In this document: positions 23,688 through 36,200 of the stretch, piece after piece
Position numbering within the stretch: position 1 is the first letter of the stretch
How the letters are laid out: every line of letters starts with the position of its first letter
Origin: Panicum virgatum
Taxonomy: Eukaryota > Streptophyta > Magnoliopsida > Poales > Poaceae
Direction of reading: 5' to 3'
NCBI RefSeq assembly: GCF_016808335.1
Contig: NC_053148.1
Location: 1,493,001-1,557,000 of the forward strand
Length of the DNA: 64,000 bases
Notes under the pieces: model-generated
What the model was told of the DNA's origin: nothing
The model's input: only the letters and a program-made list of their open reading frames with translations
Databases searched by the model: none
Made by a program: the position numbers and the translations under genes

Positions 23688-26600
23688 TTACCACGGCAAC
23701 ACGTCACCACCCTGCCCTGCACCGAACAGCCCACTTTCCAACAGTTCGCTAGTAATCAGGTGGTCAAGGTCCTCCAGTTCATGGAAGGATTCATCAACCT
23801 TTTGATTCACAGCGTTTCCTCCAGTAGCAGAAGCACGTGGATTACTGCTCGCTGACTTGAAACTGTTGTTTCTGCTAGGGGCAATGCTGGCTGTGTTATT
23901 GTTGATCACATAACTAGGCCCAGTACCAGCTGGAGGAGCACCCTTTACTGCACTGTTGTGGTTACTGTTATGATTATTGATGTGCTGCACCTGCTCCCGA
24001 GAAGCAGCAACATTGGGCGTAGCAGCTCCTGATGTGAGACCACTGCTTGCACTAGGTGCATCTGGAAGTGGTTGCTGTGCAAAAGCACGATTGTTATTCT
24101 TCTTAACTTCCTGAAGTAATTGATTAAGCACATGCTGCTGGTATTGTGGGCTAGCACCAAGCACCTGCTCCCCAGAAGCAGCAACATTGGGGGTAGCAGC
24201 TCCTGATGCGAGACCACTGCTTGCACTAGGTGCGTCTGGAGGTGGTTGCTGTGCAAAAGCACGGTTGTTATTCTTCTTAACTTCCTGAAGTAATTGATTA
24301 AGCACATGCTGCTGGTATTGTGGGTTAGCACCAAGCGCCTGCTCCCCAGAAGCAGCAACATTGGGGGTAGCAGCTCCTGATGTGAGACCACTGCTTGCAC
24401 TAGGTGCATCTGGAGGTGGTTGCTGTGCAAAAGCACAGTTATTATTCTTCTTAACTTCCTGAAGTAATTGATTAAACACATGTTGCTGGTATTGTGGGCT
24501 AGCACCAAAGCCATGGAGATTGTTTTGCTGCGGTGTAGGCTGCTGAAATGATGCAGGGTGTTGGAATTGCGCAAGCTGCGCCTGGCCAGGTCCATGGAAG
24601 GATCTGACCGCTTCCAGCTGTATCCCGTTGTGCGTTCCTGCTGAGCCTTTGAAGATGCTCGATGCCTCATGCTGAAGCAAAATCTGATTTGCGCTGGAGC
24701 TTCTGAGTAGGTTCTGATAACTGTTTAGCGTTGTGGCAGTCTGTAGAGTGTTATTGCCAATGGCTCCAACACTAGGAGTCTGGTTGTTCACAGGAGCACT
24801 TGTCTCTTGCTGGATCCCAATTACTTTGGTGTTGCTCTGGTTATTGGCAAGGCTAGCAGCAGTCATGAGCTGTCTTGGCATATTCTGAAACTTTGCAATA
24901 GTTTTAGAATAAATATTCAGGCTCTCTGCATATGAACATAGAAAATATCAGAGACGCCCTGCAGGTAAATAGGGAAAATAGAAGTAACAGGAAGCAGTTG
25001 TTACTGGAAAAAACTGAAGACGCTGTTAGGTAAATGTGCACGATCATCATACCTTTAGGACCAAGATTGTTCTTGTGGCTGAACTCAATCAAGTCCTTCA
25101 TGTGATTCACCACCTCAGATATCTGACAAGGACATACCACCGTCAAAATGGTGCGCGCATATATGTATTTACTGAACTGTAAAAGATACAAGGAGAACCC
25201 TAATTACCTGCAGGCAGCGTACATATCTTTTGGAAAGCCCATGTTCATTTAAGGTGTGATGCTCTAGATTTTTTGCTAATTGTCGTGATGCAGCGACAAA
25301 CCTAACAGCACAGAAGGAAAACGATTAGATAATCCAAATAATTTGTTCCGTACACTATGACGCACGAGATTTTTCATTTACCGTGTTAAAAGAGCACTAC
25401 AAAACACATGTCAACTACTGAAGATAAAATAGGCTCACTAACATGTTGCAAATGGTTTGTGCGTCATTGTTTGATATCCCAGCTGGTCCACTTTCACTGA
25501 CAGCAGTTTGGTAGTTCTGGGCAACTTGCAGCAGATTATTAACCTGGAAAGACAATGTGTGAGTCAAAGATAAGATATTATGGTCACCGAAGCTAATGAT
25601 ATACTCCCTCCATTCACTTTCGGTAGCTATATTCCAAAAACTTAAACGTTCATAAAAAATTTTTTTTCTCGAACACGCAGGAGAGCTGCGTATCTTTGTA
25701 TTAAGAGAATAAGAGTCCGAATACATAGAACACTCCACACCTTGGACTAAACGTTCATAAATGATAGCTATATTTGCTATTGGCATAAGCTATGACAATA
25801 AATAGCACTAGTAACGAGGAGTTCCTAGTTAAAATATTGGAGGACCAACAAAAAAAAGTTCGTGTTGCATTTAATATATGATAAGGTTATTTTTCTTGGT
25901 TATTGTATCAAGGTGAAATATAGCTATCAAAAGTGAATGGAGGGAGTACCATGCAAGGGAATTCACTCAGGTACAAGGTATATGCACTAGGGTAGCACCC
26001 TCAACGAGAATAAGAATGTGATGAATCAGGAATTTTAATATTTGATCTTCTACTGGGTTCCGTGCAGATGTCAAAAATTCCAGGACATAAATAAAAACAT
26101 AGAGAAGATAGCGAATAAATGTGAGGAGCCCGAAAATCCAGGATCCAACAATTTTGCCGTGCCATATAATTTGCATCCCATAAGGTTTAAGATGCTAAGC
26201 AATATATACATTTTTTATGAAAGCAATATATACATAATGGTAACTGGCAAGAGGGATTAAACTATCATAGTTTTGTTACAAAATTAGTCTAAAAAGTTGA
26301 AGCAAAAAGAAAAGGAACAGCATTCTGGACTAAGAATGTTACCTGCGGTGCTATAGTCTTGCGTGTGGTATACTCTTCATGGCTTCGTGAACAGAATTCC
26401 CAGGACATTATCTACACAGTTAATAGGCAATCAGGATATAAGAATGGTTATCAATTGCCCCACTCCTATCAATCATTTAAATGCACACAGATGCTATGCA
26501 AATATGGACATGCTATTAAAATTGTTAACGACATGTGCAAGCTACCACGACAGCTGAGCAACATACCTTCAGTTCTGGTGTGAAAATGATTCTCAGATGC

Positions 26601-28236
26601 CCCTCATGTATAACATGTAGATGTTCATAAACACTTTTTTGAACAACTTTTGCATACTCCAGCACCATTTGTCCATTAGACAACCGGAATTCATTGGGCG
26701 AATCAAAGAATAGGCATTCATCGATAACACCGTGGTCAAATCTAATTTGGAAGAGCCTAGGAAGTACTTCATAAGTAGCATCTATCAGACAGATCAAACA
26801 CAAAAAGGACAAAAATTAACTCAGTGAGCTCAATGGCAGACATTGAAATGAAAAACAGGAAAAGCACGACATAAATAATGATCTACAAGAATAACATACA
26901 GATCTTAAAAGAAAAACTACTCAGAACGAATATGCTGAGGTGCTCATTTATGTTATCCTCATGCAAAGTACGCAGAAGACAACAAGCAATCATAAAGCAT
27001 ATCTGGTTTTACCAGAGATTCAATGTGAGAAAGTGTGCATCACAAGGGAATTACTTTGTTGTTCCAAGGTCCTCTTTGGGAGAGACCTAGTAGACTAGAA
27101 GTGTTTGAGTGAACCATCTTATTTCCATTCTGAGACTAAAAACAGAGTGTTTAAACACTTTATTTAGCCTACAAACTTCAGATCCTTCACAATTCTTTGT
27201 TTTTCTCATTCATTTCAAATGCATTCAACTGATTCAGACATTAAAATTTCACCTGGACAGCAATCTTCACAGGATACATTCATTCATTCTTTAATGCTTA
27301 TGAACAAATTAAAGTCTGAAATGGTAAGGTTTTATATAGAGTATAGAGCACAAGAAGCCTACAGAAAATACTGGGTTAGGGCTAGGCTAACAGCTCACAA
27401 AGACGAACTGATCAGACTAAGAATTTGAACAAATGAATGCAGCAGCATCAAGAATATAGTATGCCACAGTCGTCACAGATCAACATACCATATCCTTTTC
27501 CTCCATGTGTATTGCAAATGTCACATCGCCATGAATCCTGTAGCATGGAGAAAATAGTATTGCTTGAACCTTGAAATGTGTGTCCATCACATTTTTATAA
27601 ATAGAACAAGGAAATTTAACTACTGCAGGCTACAAGGGAAGTCTTTACAGCAGAAAGCTGTACCTATAAATTCTATTTTACTACCATTAAAGTCAGTTGA
27701 TAAATTAAATGTAGTTTCCAGTAACCCAATAACTTCACAGTAATGATAATTGATCTATTATTGAACATCAAGCAGAAAGTGATGTTGGAGCATGAAACAA
27801 AGAGCATTGTAGGCAAAGAGGTTCGAGCTATTAATTACCAGAGCTTTCTGTGGAGCAGCTGCTGAGGAATTCCCTCTATTTTCATAAGAAGAGACACACC
27901 ATCTTTCTCTTGATCGCGGTGCAAAGTACTCCTCAACAAGCTTCCTCCAGTATGTTATAGAGTTATTCTAGAATACATCATTCGAGTAAATTGTATTACC
28001 AAGAACTTGTACCTCATAATCTCATAAATAATTAAAATTATAGAGAAACTCACCTCTGGGTGCTGACGCTTGTGAAATAAATACTGTTTTATCCTGCGAG
28101 AACAAATTCCATTCTCAACAGGAGTCCTAACAGGACCACCTAACTGCATTCCAGGCTGTGCCAGTGGTGGCCTAAGTTGAGGCTGTCGAGGAATACCAAC
28201 TTGGGGTTGTTGTATCTGGGAAAATGGTTGCAATAG

Positions 28237-28275
<39 letters not shown>

Positions 28276-28812
28276 AAGCAGGGCCAGTTTATTCTGCTGG
28301 ATCAAAGCTTGAAGCTGTGGGTTCTGTTGCCCTTGGAAATGAAGAGAATTCTGACCATGGACCAGCTGCTGAATCAGCTGTTGTTGCATGATATCACCCT
28401 GGCTAGCATCAATCCTTGATTTCTTCTGAGCATGCAATGCACCACCAGCATCAATCACAGCTAGTGATGATACACTTGAAGTCCTCCGTTTCTGGACCTG
28501 CTCTTGGGGTGAACTTTGCTGCATGATGGAACCATCAATGACTGAAGAGCCAGAGGTGTTATTGGATGAAAATGACATCGGGGAGGCAGGAACACGCATG
28601 AATGAATCACAATTCATGCTATTACTTGGCTGTAACTGGGCACCTCCAGAAAGTGACGAGTTGGTGTCAGTCACCAAAGAGCTAACTCCAATGCTTGGCC
28701 CAGATGAATTTGTAGTACTAATTGAAACACTACCATTCATCTCCCTGGCAACAAGTCCAAGGTTAGAGCATGCACTCCCAGACACAGAGGTCCAGGGATG
28801 GGCTCCGTTCAT
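23688..28812 (-). CDS. SLK: SEUSS-LIKE transcriptional adaptor (LIM-domain-binding family)
   Basis: Nuclear adaptor that in plants pairs with LEUNIG-type corepressors. Nine coding exons: 28054-28812, 27839-27967, 27489-27537, 26567-26781, 26343-26411, 25443-25543, 25208-25301, 25053-25122 and 23688-24925. Phases agree throughout and give 907 residues. The N-terminal third is Ser/Gln-rich with a 12-Gln run and a basic KKSRID patch. The LDB-type dimerisation region spans about residues 230-490 (RIKQYLFHKRQHPE, NSITYWRKLVEEYFAPRSRERW, GHLRIIFTPELK, RYVRCLQISEVVNHMKDLIEF). The last exon encodes the SYQNLLRSSSANQ block and a Q/N-rich tail ending LFGAGQGGDVLPW. A 58-residue unit is present three times in this tail, making the protein about 116 residues longer than a one-unit version. 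Start ATG follows an in-leader intron. Confidence 0.92.
23991..24512 (-). repeat. Three tandem 174-bp coding units in SLK last exon
   Basis: Units begin at 23991, 24165 and 24339, each exactly 174 bp (58 codons), so the frame is kept. Each encodes a QYQQHVLNQLLQEVKKNNN helix followed by a FAQQPPPDAPSASSGL linker and an ASGEQ end. The units differ at only a few bases, which points to recent expansion. Confidence 0.95.
25604..25946. mobile_element. Stowaway (Tc1/mariner) MITE in SLK intron
   Basis: Ends CTCCCTCCATTCACTTT and its inverse, flanked by TA on both sides. This is the standard Stowaway structure. It lies in the intron between the exons at 26343-26411 and 25443-25543 and is itself interrupted by a LINE tail. 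Confidence 0.9.
25657..25747 (-). mobile_element. 5'-truncated LINE tail nested in the Stowaway MITE
   Basis: A 91-bp antisense insert ending in an A run (T run on the plus strand) with the CAGCTCTCCTGCGTGTTCGA block typical of grass LINE 3' ends. It is bracketed by a perfect 14-bp direct repeat TAAACGTTCATAAA at 25643-25656 and 25748-25761, a target-site duplication. Confidence 0.85.
28238..28275 (-). repeat. CAG/CTG microsatellite encoding poly-Gln in SLK
   Basis: Uninterrupted CTG run on the plus strand, encoding about 12 consecutive glutamines in the first SLK coding exon. Likely length-polymorphic. Confidence 0.9.
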
Positions 28813-30700
28813 CGCTTTGTAGAATCACGTAAAAAAGGCAAGGCACGTAACTGGAATTGCTAATAAAAACCTTAAAATATTTAGCCAGAACCTGCGAAAC
28901 GAAAGTAGGTGTTAGCACTGCTTAATACATGCAAAGATAATTATGCAATGTTTTTCCTTTGGTTTGCACTAACACACACAAAAAAAAAGATGTGTAAAGT
29001 GAACTGGTCAAGTTCACAGCAGCAAAATGAACACTAAATTGTGTTCGTCTCAGTAAAAAGTGAGCCTAGCAAGGACAGGTTTCTTGACAGGTAAACAAGG
29101 CAAGTAACAGAGTATAACAAGGAGAACAGTACTGGATCAAACTGCAAGGCGGAAATAAAAGAGCCTGAACCAATTTCAAGATACACCTAAAAGCACTCCA
29201 GCACCAAAAATCCACCTACTTCAAGATACAACTAAAAGCATTTCAGCACCCAAAATCCAGGCATTTAGTTGTTCATTAGTGCATCAAAACCTACTCTGTA
29301 ACACCCAGATGAAGCATGACTCTTTTCAAAGAGGCAGCAAAATTAACTTACAAAGTTCTTCTGACTCAGACTACCAATTTTCATGGCGCAATCAGCATTC
29401 CATAAAACACAAGGCGCTAGGCGGCGGCAGCAGCAGCATCAGCAGCGTGCCTGGGTATCGCCCAGGCAGCTGACCTGTGAGACCTTATGCTAGTGCACTT
29501 GTTTGACTGTGCCTGGCCATGAATTAAGCTGAAACCGCCACGCCCCCCAGCCAACTAGGCACCTATTCTCCACAAAATCGTAGCAGATCGGTGAGGTCGC
29601 TGGTTAATCGCCCAAACAAGTTACACGATGATTTTTTTCTTCTCTTGTTGACTTGTATGGCTTTATCTGTAACCCCATTAATCAGAGGTATTACAGCTTG
29701 TGAATTTCTTCTACGCCCAATCTTATAGCAAACAAAAGCTAAGCAAAGAAAATCTGCATATGTATGAAGCTTGGAGACATTCTGCAGCGCATAGAACGGA
29801 TAACACAGCCTTACAGGAGCGTACACAGAGAGGTAACGCTGGAAAATACTCAAAAAGCAAGAACAAAGAGATTATCTGAGTCAACAAGGGTAGAGAAAAT
29901 ACATATACCCGAGTATCGGTCCCAACAACTAAAATCATGGAGCAGTTTCGTTGGATTGCCCTTCAAACCCGCCATCCATATCCATATGTTCCGCAACCCA
30001 GTGCCAGTGGGCAAGAACATAGCAAAGACATCTACAACGTAACCAAGCAAACGGCAATGGACCAATGGTGCTGTTGGAGGAAGCAAGGACGCAGTTGGCT
30101 ACCTGACCAAGTTAATCCATACAAAGAGAAAGAAAAGTGTGGGACATTTTAGGGGGGTTTTCCGGTAATGTTTGGGGGAAGGCTGACGACGGGGCGTGCT
30201 CGTGAGGTGGAGATTAGCAAGACAAAATCCACCAAAACGTTGCTCCCCGCGGATGGATTGAAACCTTAGCCGAAGTAGCCGCAAACCAAATCGAAACAAC
30301 TGACAAAATACCCCAGCAGCACGAGCAAGCGCAGAATTGCCGCCCCGGACCCCAAAATTCGAGCGCTGCATTGCCGGAACCGGCGCCCATCTGCCCCCGA
30401 AAAATCCCAAACCAAAAATCCGACCAGCAAACATTCTACCCAGCAAGGGCCGGCCGGAAGGCGCACGGATCACTCGAGCTCCCCCCTCCCAATCCATCCA
30501 GCAAACAAACAGTCCCGCGCGAAGAAGAAGAAGAAGAAGAGGGCCCGGAAGAAAAATCCCACCTCGCTGCTGCTTCTGCTCCCGCTCCCGCCCCGCGCCC
30601 GTGCTGCTCCCTCCCGTCCCGCCGCTGCTGACTTCTCTCTCCCCCTCCTCTTCCGACGGTGGTGTGTTGTGTTGGTGTGCGGCCGTCCCCGCGAACGGCC
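28813..30700 (-). other. SLK leader exons and 5' UTR introns
   Basis: Upstream of the start codon the minus strand shows an acceptor (TTTCGCAG) near 28908, so the leader is spliced. The long AT-rich part is intron sequence, with a diverged 45-bp direct duplication near 29175-29265. The GC-rich pyrimidine-rich stretch at about 30560-30680 is the probable first exon. A frame of 267 codons over 30099-30902 is compositional. Confidence 0.5.
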
Positions 30701-30702
30701 GG

Positions 30703-30710
30703 TTAAATAG
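30703..30710 (-). promoter_or_regulatory. Possible TATA box of SLK
   Basis: CTATTTAA on the minus strand about 30 bp before the pyrimidine-rich presumed transcription start near 30675. Weak match; position is the main support. Confidence 0.4.
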
Positions 30711-30729
30711 ATTCGGGGCGGGGTGACCG

Positions 30730-32740
30730 GGCGCAGCCCGTGGGCCGGCCCGCTCTGACCGCCCTCCGCCGGTTGCCGCGGGCGATCCCAGCCGTCGGAT
30801 CGCGCGGCGGGGGCGGATATTTACACGCGCCGGCGCGCGATTGGGCTGCGGTGGGGACGGCGTGACCGGGAGAGGGGAGGCCGGTGTCGTGGCTGCGTGC
30901 ACCCCGCGAGCGTACCACGCGGGGAAGGCGAGATGGGGCTGTGTGGGGTGGGGGGAGGGAAGGGCGGGTGGGGCCCGGCCAGCAGCGGTGGGTCGGCGCC
31001 TGCTGGTTCTTCATGATTTCCCTACATTATTTTGAGAGAAAAAGATTTTCTAACATTACTAAAATGTGAGGTATATCTTTGCTAACAATTATTGCTAATA
31101 TTCCCTTATCATTCTTCTTTTTTTGCAAGATGTGAGGCTTTTCTTTTTGCAAAATGTGAGGGTTTTCTCTCTCTTTTTTGCAAAATGTGAGGCTTTACAA
31201 GCTTGAAAAACTGAATTGAGGCAACTCCATCCATTTTTTGAAATGATAGTGTAAATATTTATAACCAGCTTCAAAATATTGTGTTTCATGTAACAAAAAG
31301 TTGATCAAAACGGGAACTCAAAACATGTTTTTCTATACACGAGTCCTGTTGACGACCTTGGCTTAGTCTAACGTGCTGCCAGATTTCTTTGTGAAACGAA
31401 AATGGTAAAAACAATAGCTAGATTTTTGAACCTTAAGTTTCTGAAATTCAAAGTAACCCTTATGGTCGTTCTCCTATCTGTGGGGCCAGGGTGTAAGTGA
31501 CACGTTTTTTTCTTGCGTGTCCTGGGTGCCGCCGTTGGTATGTGAAGAAAGGGGGCTGGACCTTTCCAGCTTAGCAAGGATACAGACGCTACCGGTAACC
31601 ACAACTGACCGAAACTCGGGCCCATCTGTCAGTGACCGAAACTTGCGAGCGGGTACGATAGTAGGTTAATCGCCATTTCCTTCTTCCAGGGCCGACCACA
31701 CTGTTCGGCGAGGAAGCGGTTCTGCATTTTGCTCCGCGCACACAGGGACGTGGACACGGCGAGTTGGAATGCATATTCTCTAGAGCTTCCTTTCCCTTGT
31801 TGTGGTAGAAGACGATGATGGGGCCTAGCAGGCTCGTTGAGTTTGACTGGCTCGCATTGTTTTCTGCTAGTGTGGACTAGTGTGCTTGTACGGTTTCCCC
31901 TCAGCTGATTACTGTATCTTGCACAGCCATAGTGAAAACAGGGTTTGGGTTGCCAGGTAACCTTGACATGCAAAAAAAAAACAAATCGTTCATAATATGT
32001 AGTATGATCATTGTTAAGTTCGACATGTTTCTATGGATATTGGAGTACCAAGTATGTCCTAAAAGTAAGGTGACCTTTACAGATTTTTTTTCTAGTGTAA
32101 ATTATATGCTTGGATTAGTATGGTACTTTAAATTTCCTTTTTTTTCCCGGTTGTTTATGTATAAACTGCTTTATTTGAAAAATCCATGTCCATATGAATA
32201 TTTTTAAACAGGGATAAAGTTCTAGTGCCGAAGCAATATCTATATGAAGTTCACTTTTCAGGTTGTTTTTTCTCGATTAACACAATGTAATAAGGCTAGA
32301 AAAACAAAAGGATGAGCCCTTGGTACTGTTTCCAGGATATTCCAGCTGCCCATTGTGTTGTGAGCCAAGTCGGCCAAGGCATCCCCGGTATCAGAATTGC
32401 CAGTTACGTGCGGGCTTGCCATTTGGTTGTGTAAAAGATAGATAGATAGATACATCCTTCGCCTGGAAGCATTAGGTGACGAGGATGCTAGTCATTAGCC
32501 AGTCATCACCCTGACGCGAGTGAGATTCTTCGGGAGGATCATGTACTGTACGAGCAAACACTTTAGATATGCAGGTAATATGAACTAAAGCAGTTAATTA
32601 CTCGCAAATGACTTATTCTCATGCTTCAATTGTCGTTTGCCTGGGTTTACAGTCATAGAGTTGACCCATTTTCTCATCTTCTTCTTTAGTGAATGGCAAA
32701 GTGTCAATAGCCGGCCGGTTGTTTACTACTGTATGACTTT
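30730..32740. other. Intergenic, nothing recognised
   Basis: GC-rich SLK promoter DNA gives way near 31000 to AT-rich spacer. Around 31120-31200 a TTTGCAAaATGTGAGG motif recurs three times. No gene or classified transposon could be supported. Confidence 0.35.
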
Positions 32741-32744
32741 GTTG

Positions 32745-33250
32745 CTTTTGTTCTAGTAATGAAACTATTCAACATCTCTTTATTGATCGTCATGTCGCCA
32801 AGTTTCTATGGAGAAACGTACAGTTTGCCTTTGATTTACATCCGCCTCAAACCATTACTCATTTGTTTGGTACGTAATAGGCTTAGAGGCGTTGGAACCA
32901 AATTAAAAGGACAACTATTAGTAGGAGCATTTGCTTTATGTTCGGTCATTTGGCTTAGTAGGAATGATGTGGTGTCCGACAAATCTCCAACTATATCGAG
33001 GCACTCATTAGCTCAAATTCTGGGCGCAGCTACAAAGGCGTGACGAAGACAAGAAGGTAGTACATAAGGTATGTCAAACCATGAAGGTCTTGATCATGCA
33101 GTTATTTGACAATCATGGATGCAGAGTAATAGGATTGGTCCTTAATAAATGTCTTCATCAAACTTTTGGGTTGGCTATGTCGTCTTTTCTTTTAATCTTG
33201 TTAGTGTGATCGCAAATGGAAGAGTTGCAAACTTTATAATAATTGGCTGT
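32745..33250 (+). pseudogene. Degenerate LINE C-terminal region (zinc-binding RT tail)
   Basis: A broken plus-strand frame reads SSNETIQHLFIDRHVAKFLW and, after in-frame stops and a frameshift, LKGQLLVGAFALCSVIWLSRND. This is the arrangement of the zinc-binding domain found at the C-terminus of plant LINE reverse transcriptases. It is an old relic; the rest of the element is not recognisable. Confidence 0.65.
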
Positions 33251-34313
33251 AACCTATTTTGAGGTCAAGATTGGGTACTCTTTTTCCCATTATCTAAAGG
33301 CTGGGATCATGCACAAACAACCTGGACAGATTAAAAGGAGAAGATTGCAGCGACGGCGTGCGTACGCGTCTCCTAGCTACAAAATTTGCCAAAACGAATA
33401 ACTACTGATTGTTACGAATATCAGTATTTCAGTACAACACTGTCGGTACCCTATAGCAGGGATACACACTTCTACTGCAGCAAGGCAGGACCCGCGTAGT
33501 CATCCGTAACTACGCAGTAAAAGGCGGAGCAACCGGGGCCCACAGGACAGGCTCTTACCTCACCGGGCCAACGGCCCCGGGCCCGCTCCCCGCTCTGGGA
33601 CGGGTCCAGAGACGCCACGTGTCCTCGAAGAAGGGAAGCTCCGAGCCAGCCACCGAGATCCCGGACCTCCCGTAGGGGTCCGGGACCTCCTCACACCCAT
33701 CCGGACCTCCCACGCGCGCGTAGAGCTAACATACCACCGGCGGGGGTCCGGAGCCACCACGTGTTCCGTGGGCGCGGGCGCGAGTCTTCCGCTAATGCGG
33801 ATAGTTGAGACGTGCCCTGCCGCCGCGGCACGCGGGACAGCTTTTGTCAGTCCTCACTGTAGACCGCATATTACCAAGGTACACAGTGCAGCCGTCTGCG
33901 CCGCTCGCGCGCAGAGCCCGTCTGCCGCATTAATTGGATACGACGGCACGACACTTTTCCATCATGTCGCCTACGCCGCAAGCTACACGGCCCGTTCAGC
34001 TACGTGGCAGGCGACGCCGCTAGCTACGCCTGACGCCGTTCCGACAAGACAGCGCCTGGGCACGCTGAACAAGGGATTCCAGGAGCAGACAAGGAAATCC
34101 AGGAGAGAGATCTCCATCGCCTGCGATGCCATAATATATGAGCAGTACGTTATTTTGTATCACACTGATGGGCCCATCTGTCGGGGACCCAACGGCCATG
34201 TATGCGCCTCCCTTGAGATATAAAAGGGAGGCGCTCGCTGTACACTCACACGGGACACACACTGGACTCAGCTCTAAGCTCTTCCATACACAAGCAATAC
34301 AACTCACAGTGGA

Positions 34314-35355
34314 TGTTGTGGGGATTTTTAGGGGTACCCACAGCCGGGTGGCGGAGCGCACCCGCCTATTCCCAGTGAGGGAGTACTCGGGGAAGTACTA
34401 GGCGATGGGGCTGGATCTTCGCTGAGACAAGGACTCAAGAACACTCGATTTAGAGTGGTTCGGGCCGCCGGAGCGTAATACCCTACGTCCACTGGGAGAT
34501 GTATTGTCTTGGTTGTGTGAATGAACCTATCCTCTGCTGGCCTTGGCTCTTGCCCAGCCTGAGGTTTTCTAGCGGCGCTCCCTCCTTTTATAGATCAAGG
34601 GGGAGCGGATACATAGGACGTCGATGCCCCGACAGGTGGGCCCAACGTGAATGCGGCTACAGTGGTAGCGAATCTTTCCTTCGATATGCGTACTGCTGCT
34701 CTCCTGTCACAGGGGTCTTCTCTTGTTCCGTCAGCTAGGTGCCCGTTGGAGTAGCGTAGCTTGCGGCGTGGCCTGCTGAGGCTATTATGTAGCGTCATAA
34801 TGGGTGAAGCCGAGCCGTCGTATCCGACTGTTACGGCAGACTGGCAGACGCGGCATGGGCGGCGCCATCGGCTCCACTGCCTTGGTAATACGCGATCAAT
34901 AGTGCCCCCTGGTCAGTCAAACGCCTCGGCTTCCACTATATCAAAGTGGATGTCCACCTACTGCAATGAATGCGAAGGTAGGTGGACCTCAATATGGAGA
35001 CCAAGGACTTCATACACGTGTCGGCCCCGGACCGCCCTGAGGCGGGGCGTCCAAACTTTCCCTTCGAGAGGGGTCCGGTTGCTATCCAGGACCCTATGAG
35101 GGGTCCGGGACCCCGCGGGGGTCTGGATTCCTTGGGAGGTCCGGAGCCCTGGCTGCTTGCGCTTGAGCGCCTGTTTTTCCTGGGACACGTGGCGTTCCCA
35201 GACCTTCCCCGGCCGCGGAACAGGTCCGGACCTTTGTCGGGAGGACAGGACTTCGGACTGCAGGGGTCCGGCTGTTTGGTTGTAGTCAAGGATGACTACT
35301 AAGGCTCTTGCCTAGTCACAGCAAGAGGGGGTACCCCAGTCCTGGGGTACCGACA
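34314..35355 (-). repeat. 3' LTR of the nested element
   Basis: 1,042 bp; promoter-like TATAAAA on the minus strand at 34586-34592. Nearly identical to 37558-38599. Confidence 0.9.
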
Positions 35356-35626
35356 GTGGCCCCCGGGCCCACCTCGGGAGAGGTATGAACCCGCGGGTGG
35401 GGCCACCACCGTGATGTGTTCCGACGCAACTTGATTGCGTTGGTGTGCTCTTGGAGAGAGTGGGCATCCCGGACCCCTGAGGCCGGTATGATTGTTGCCT
35501 GGTTTAGGTACTAGAGTGCTCTCCACGGGGCGACGAAGGTGTAGGCTTAGGGTACAGAACCAAGCTAAGCGGCTACACGGACTTCGGATCGCTCAGGGGG
35601 TAGCACTACTTCCCGGACCCGGCTTT

Positions 35627-36200
35627 TGTCGACCGTCTCCGCCGGAGCGGGCCACCGGAGTGGACTTGGAGCGACCGGGGCGAGCGGTCTCCGCCGGAGC
35701 GGGCCACCGGAGTGGACTTGGAACGACCGTGGCGAGCGGTCTCCGCCGGAGCGGGCCACCGGAGTGGACTTGGAGCGACCGTGGCGAGCGGTCTCCGCCG
35801 GAGCGGGCCACCGGAGTGGACTTGGAACGACCGTGGCGAGCGGTCTCCGCCGGAGCGGGCCACCGGTGTGGACTTGGAGCGACCGTGGCGAGCGGTCTCC
35901 GCCGGAGCGGGCCACCGGAGTGGACTTGGAGCGACCGTGGCGAGCGGTCTCCGCCGGAGCGGGCCACCGGAGTGGACTTGGAGCGACCGTGGCGAGCGGT
36001 CTCCGCCGGAGCGGGCCACCGGAGTGGACTTGGAGCGACCGTGGCGAGCGGTCTCCGCCGGAGCGGGCCACCGGAGTGGACTTGGAGCGACCGTGGCGAG
36101 CGGTCTCCGCCGGAGCGGGCCACCGGAGTGGACTTGGAGCGACCGTGGCGAGCGGTCTCCGCCGGAGCGGGCCACCGGAGTGGACTTGGAGCGACCGTGG
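35627..36200 (-). repeat. 52-bp minisatellite, about 11 copies, inside LTR element
   Basis: Unit GGAGCGGGCCACCGGAGTGG plus ACTTGGAGCGACCGTGGCGA and flanks, repeated at 52-bp steps with few differences. Since 52 is not a multiple of three, the frame rotates every unit, and all six frames stay open across the array. The sibling element at 42253-46068 has only two units. Confidence 0.95.

Noticed and set aside
30099..30902. 267-codon minus-strand frame at the SLK promoter
   Set aside because: Spans the probable TATA box and leader; GC-rich composition, no conserved domain.
31110..31200. Three spaced GCAAAATGTGAGG-like motifs
   Set aside because: Too few and irregular for a CRISPR array, and the context is eukaryotic; simple local repeats.
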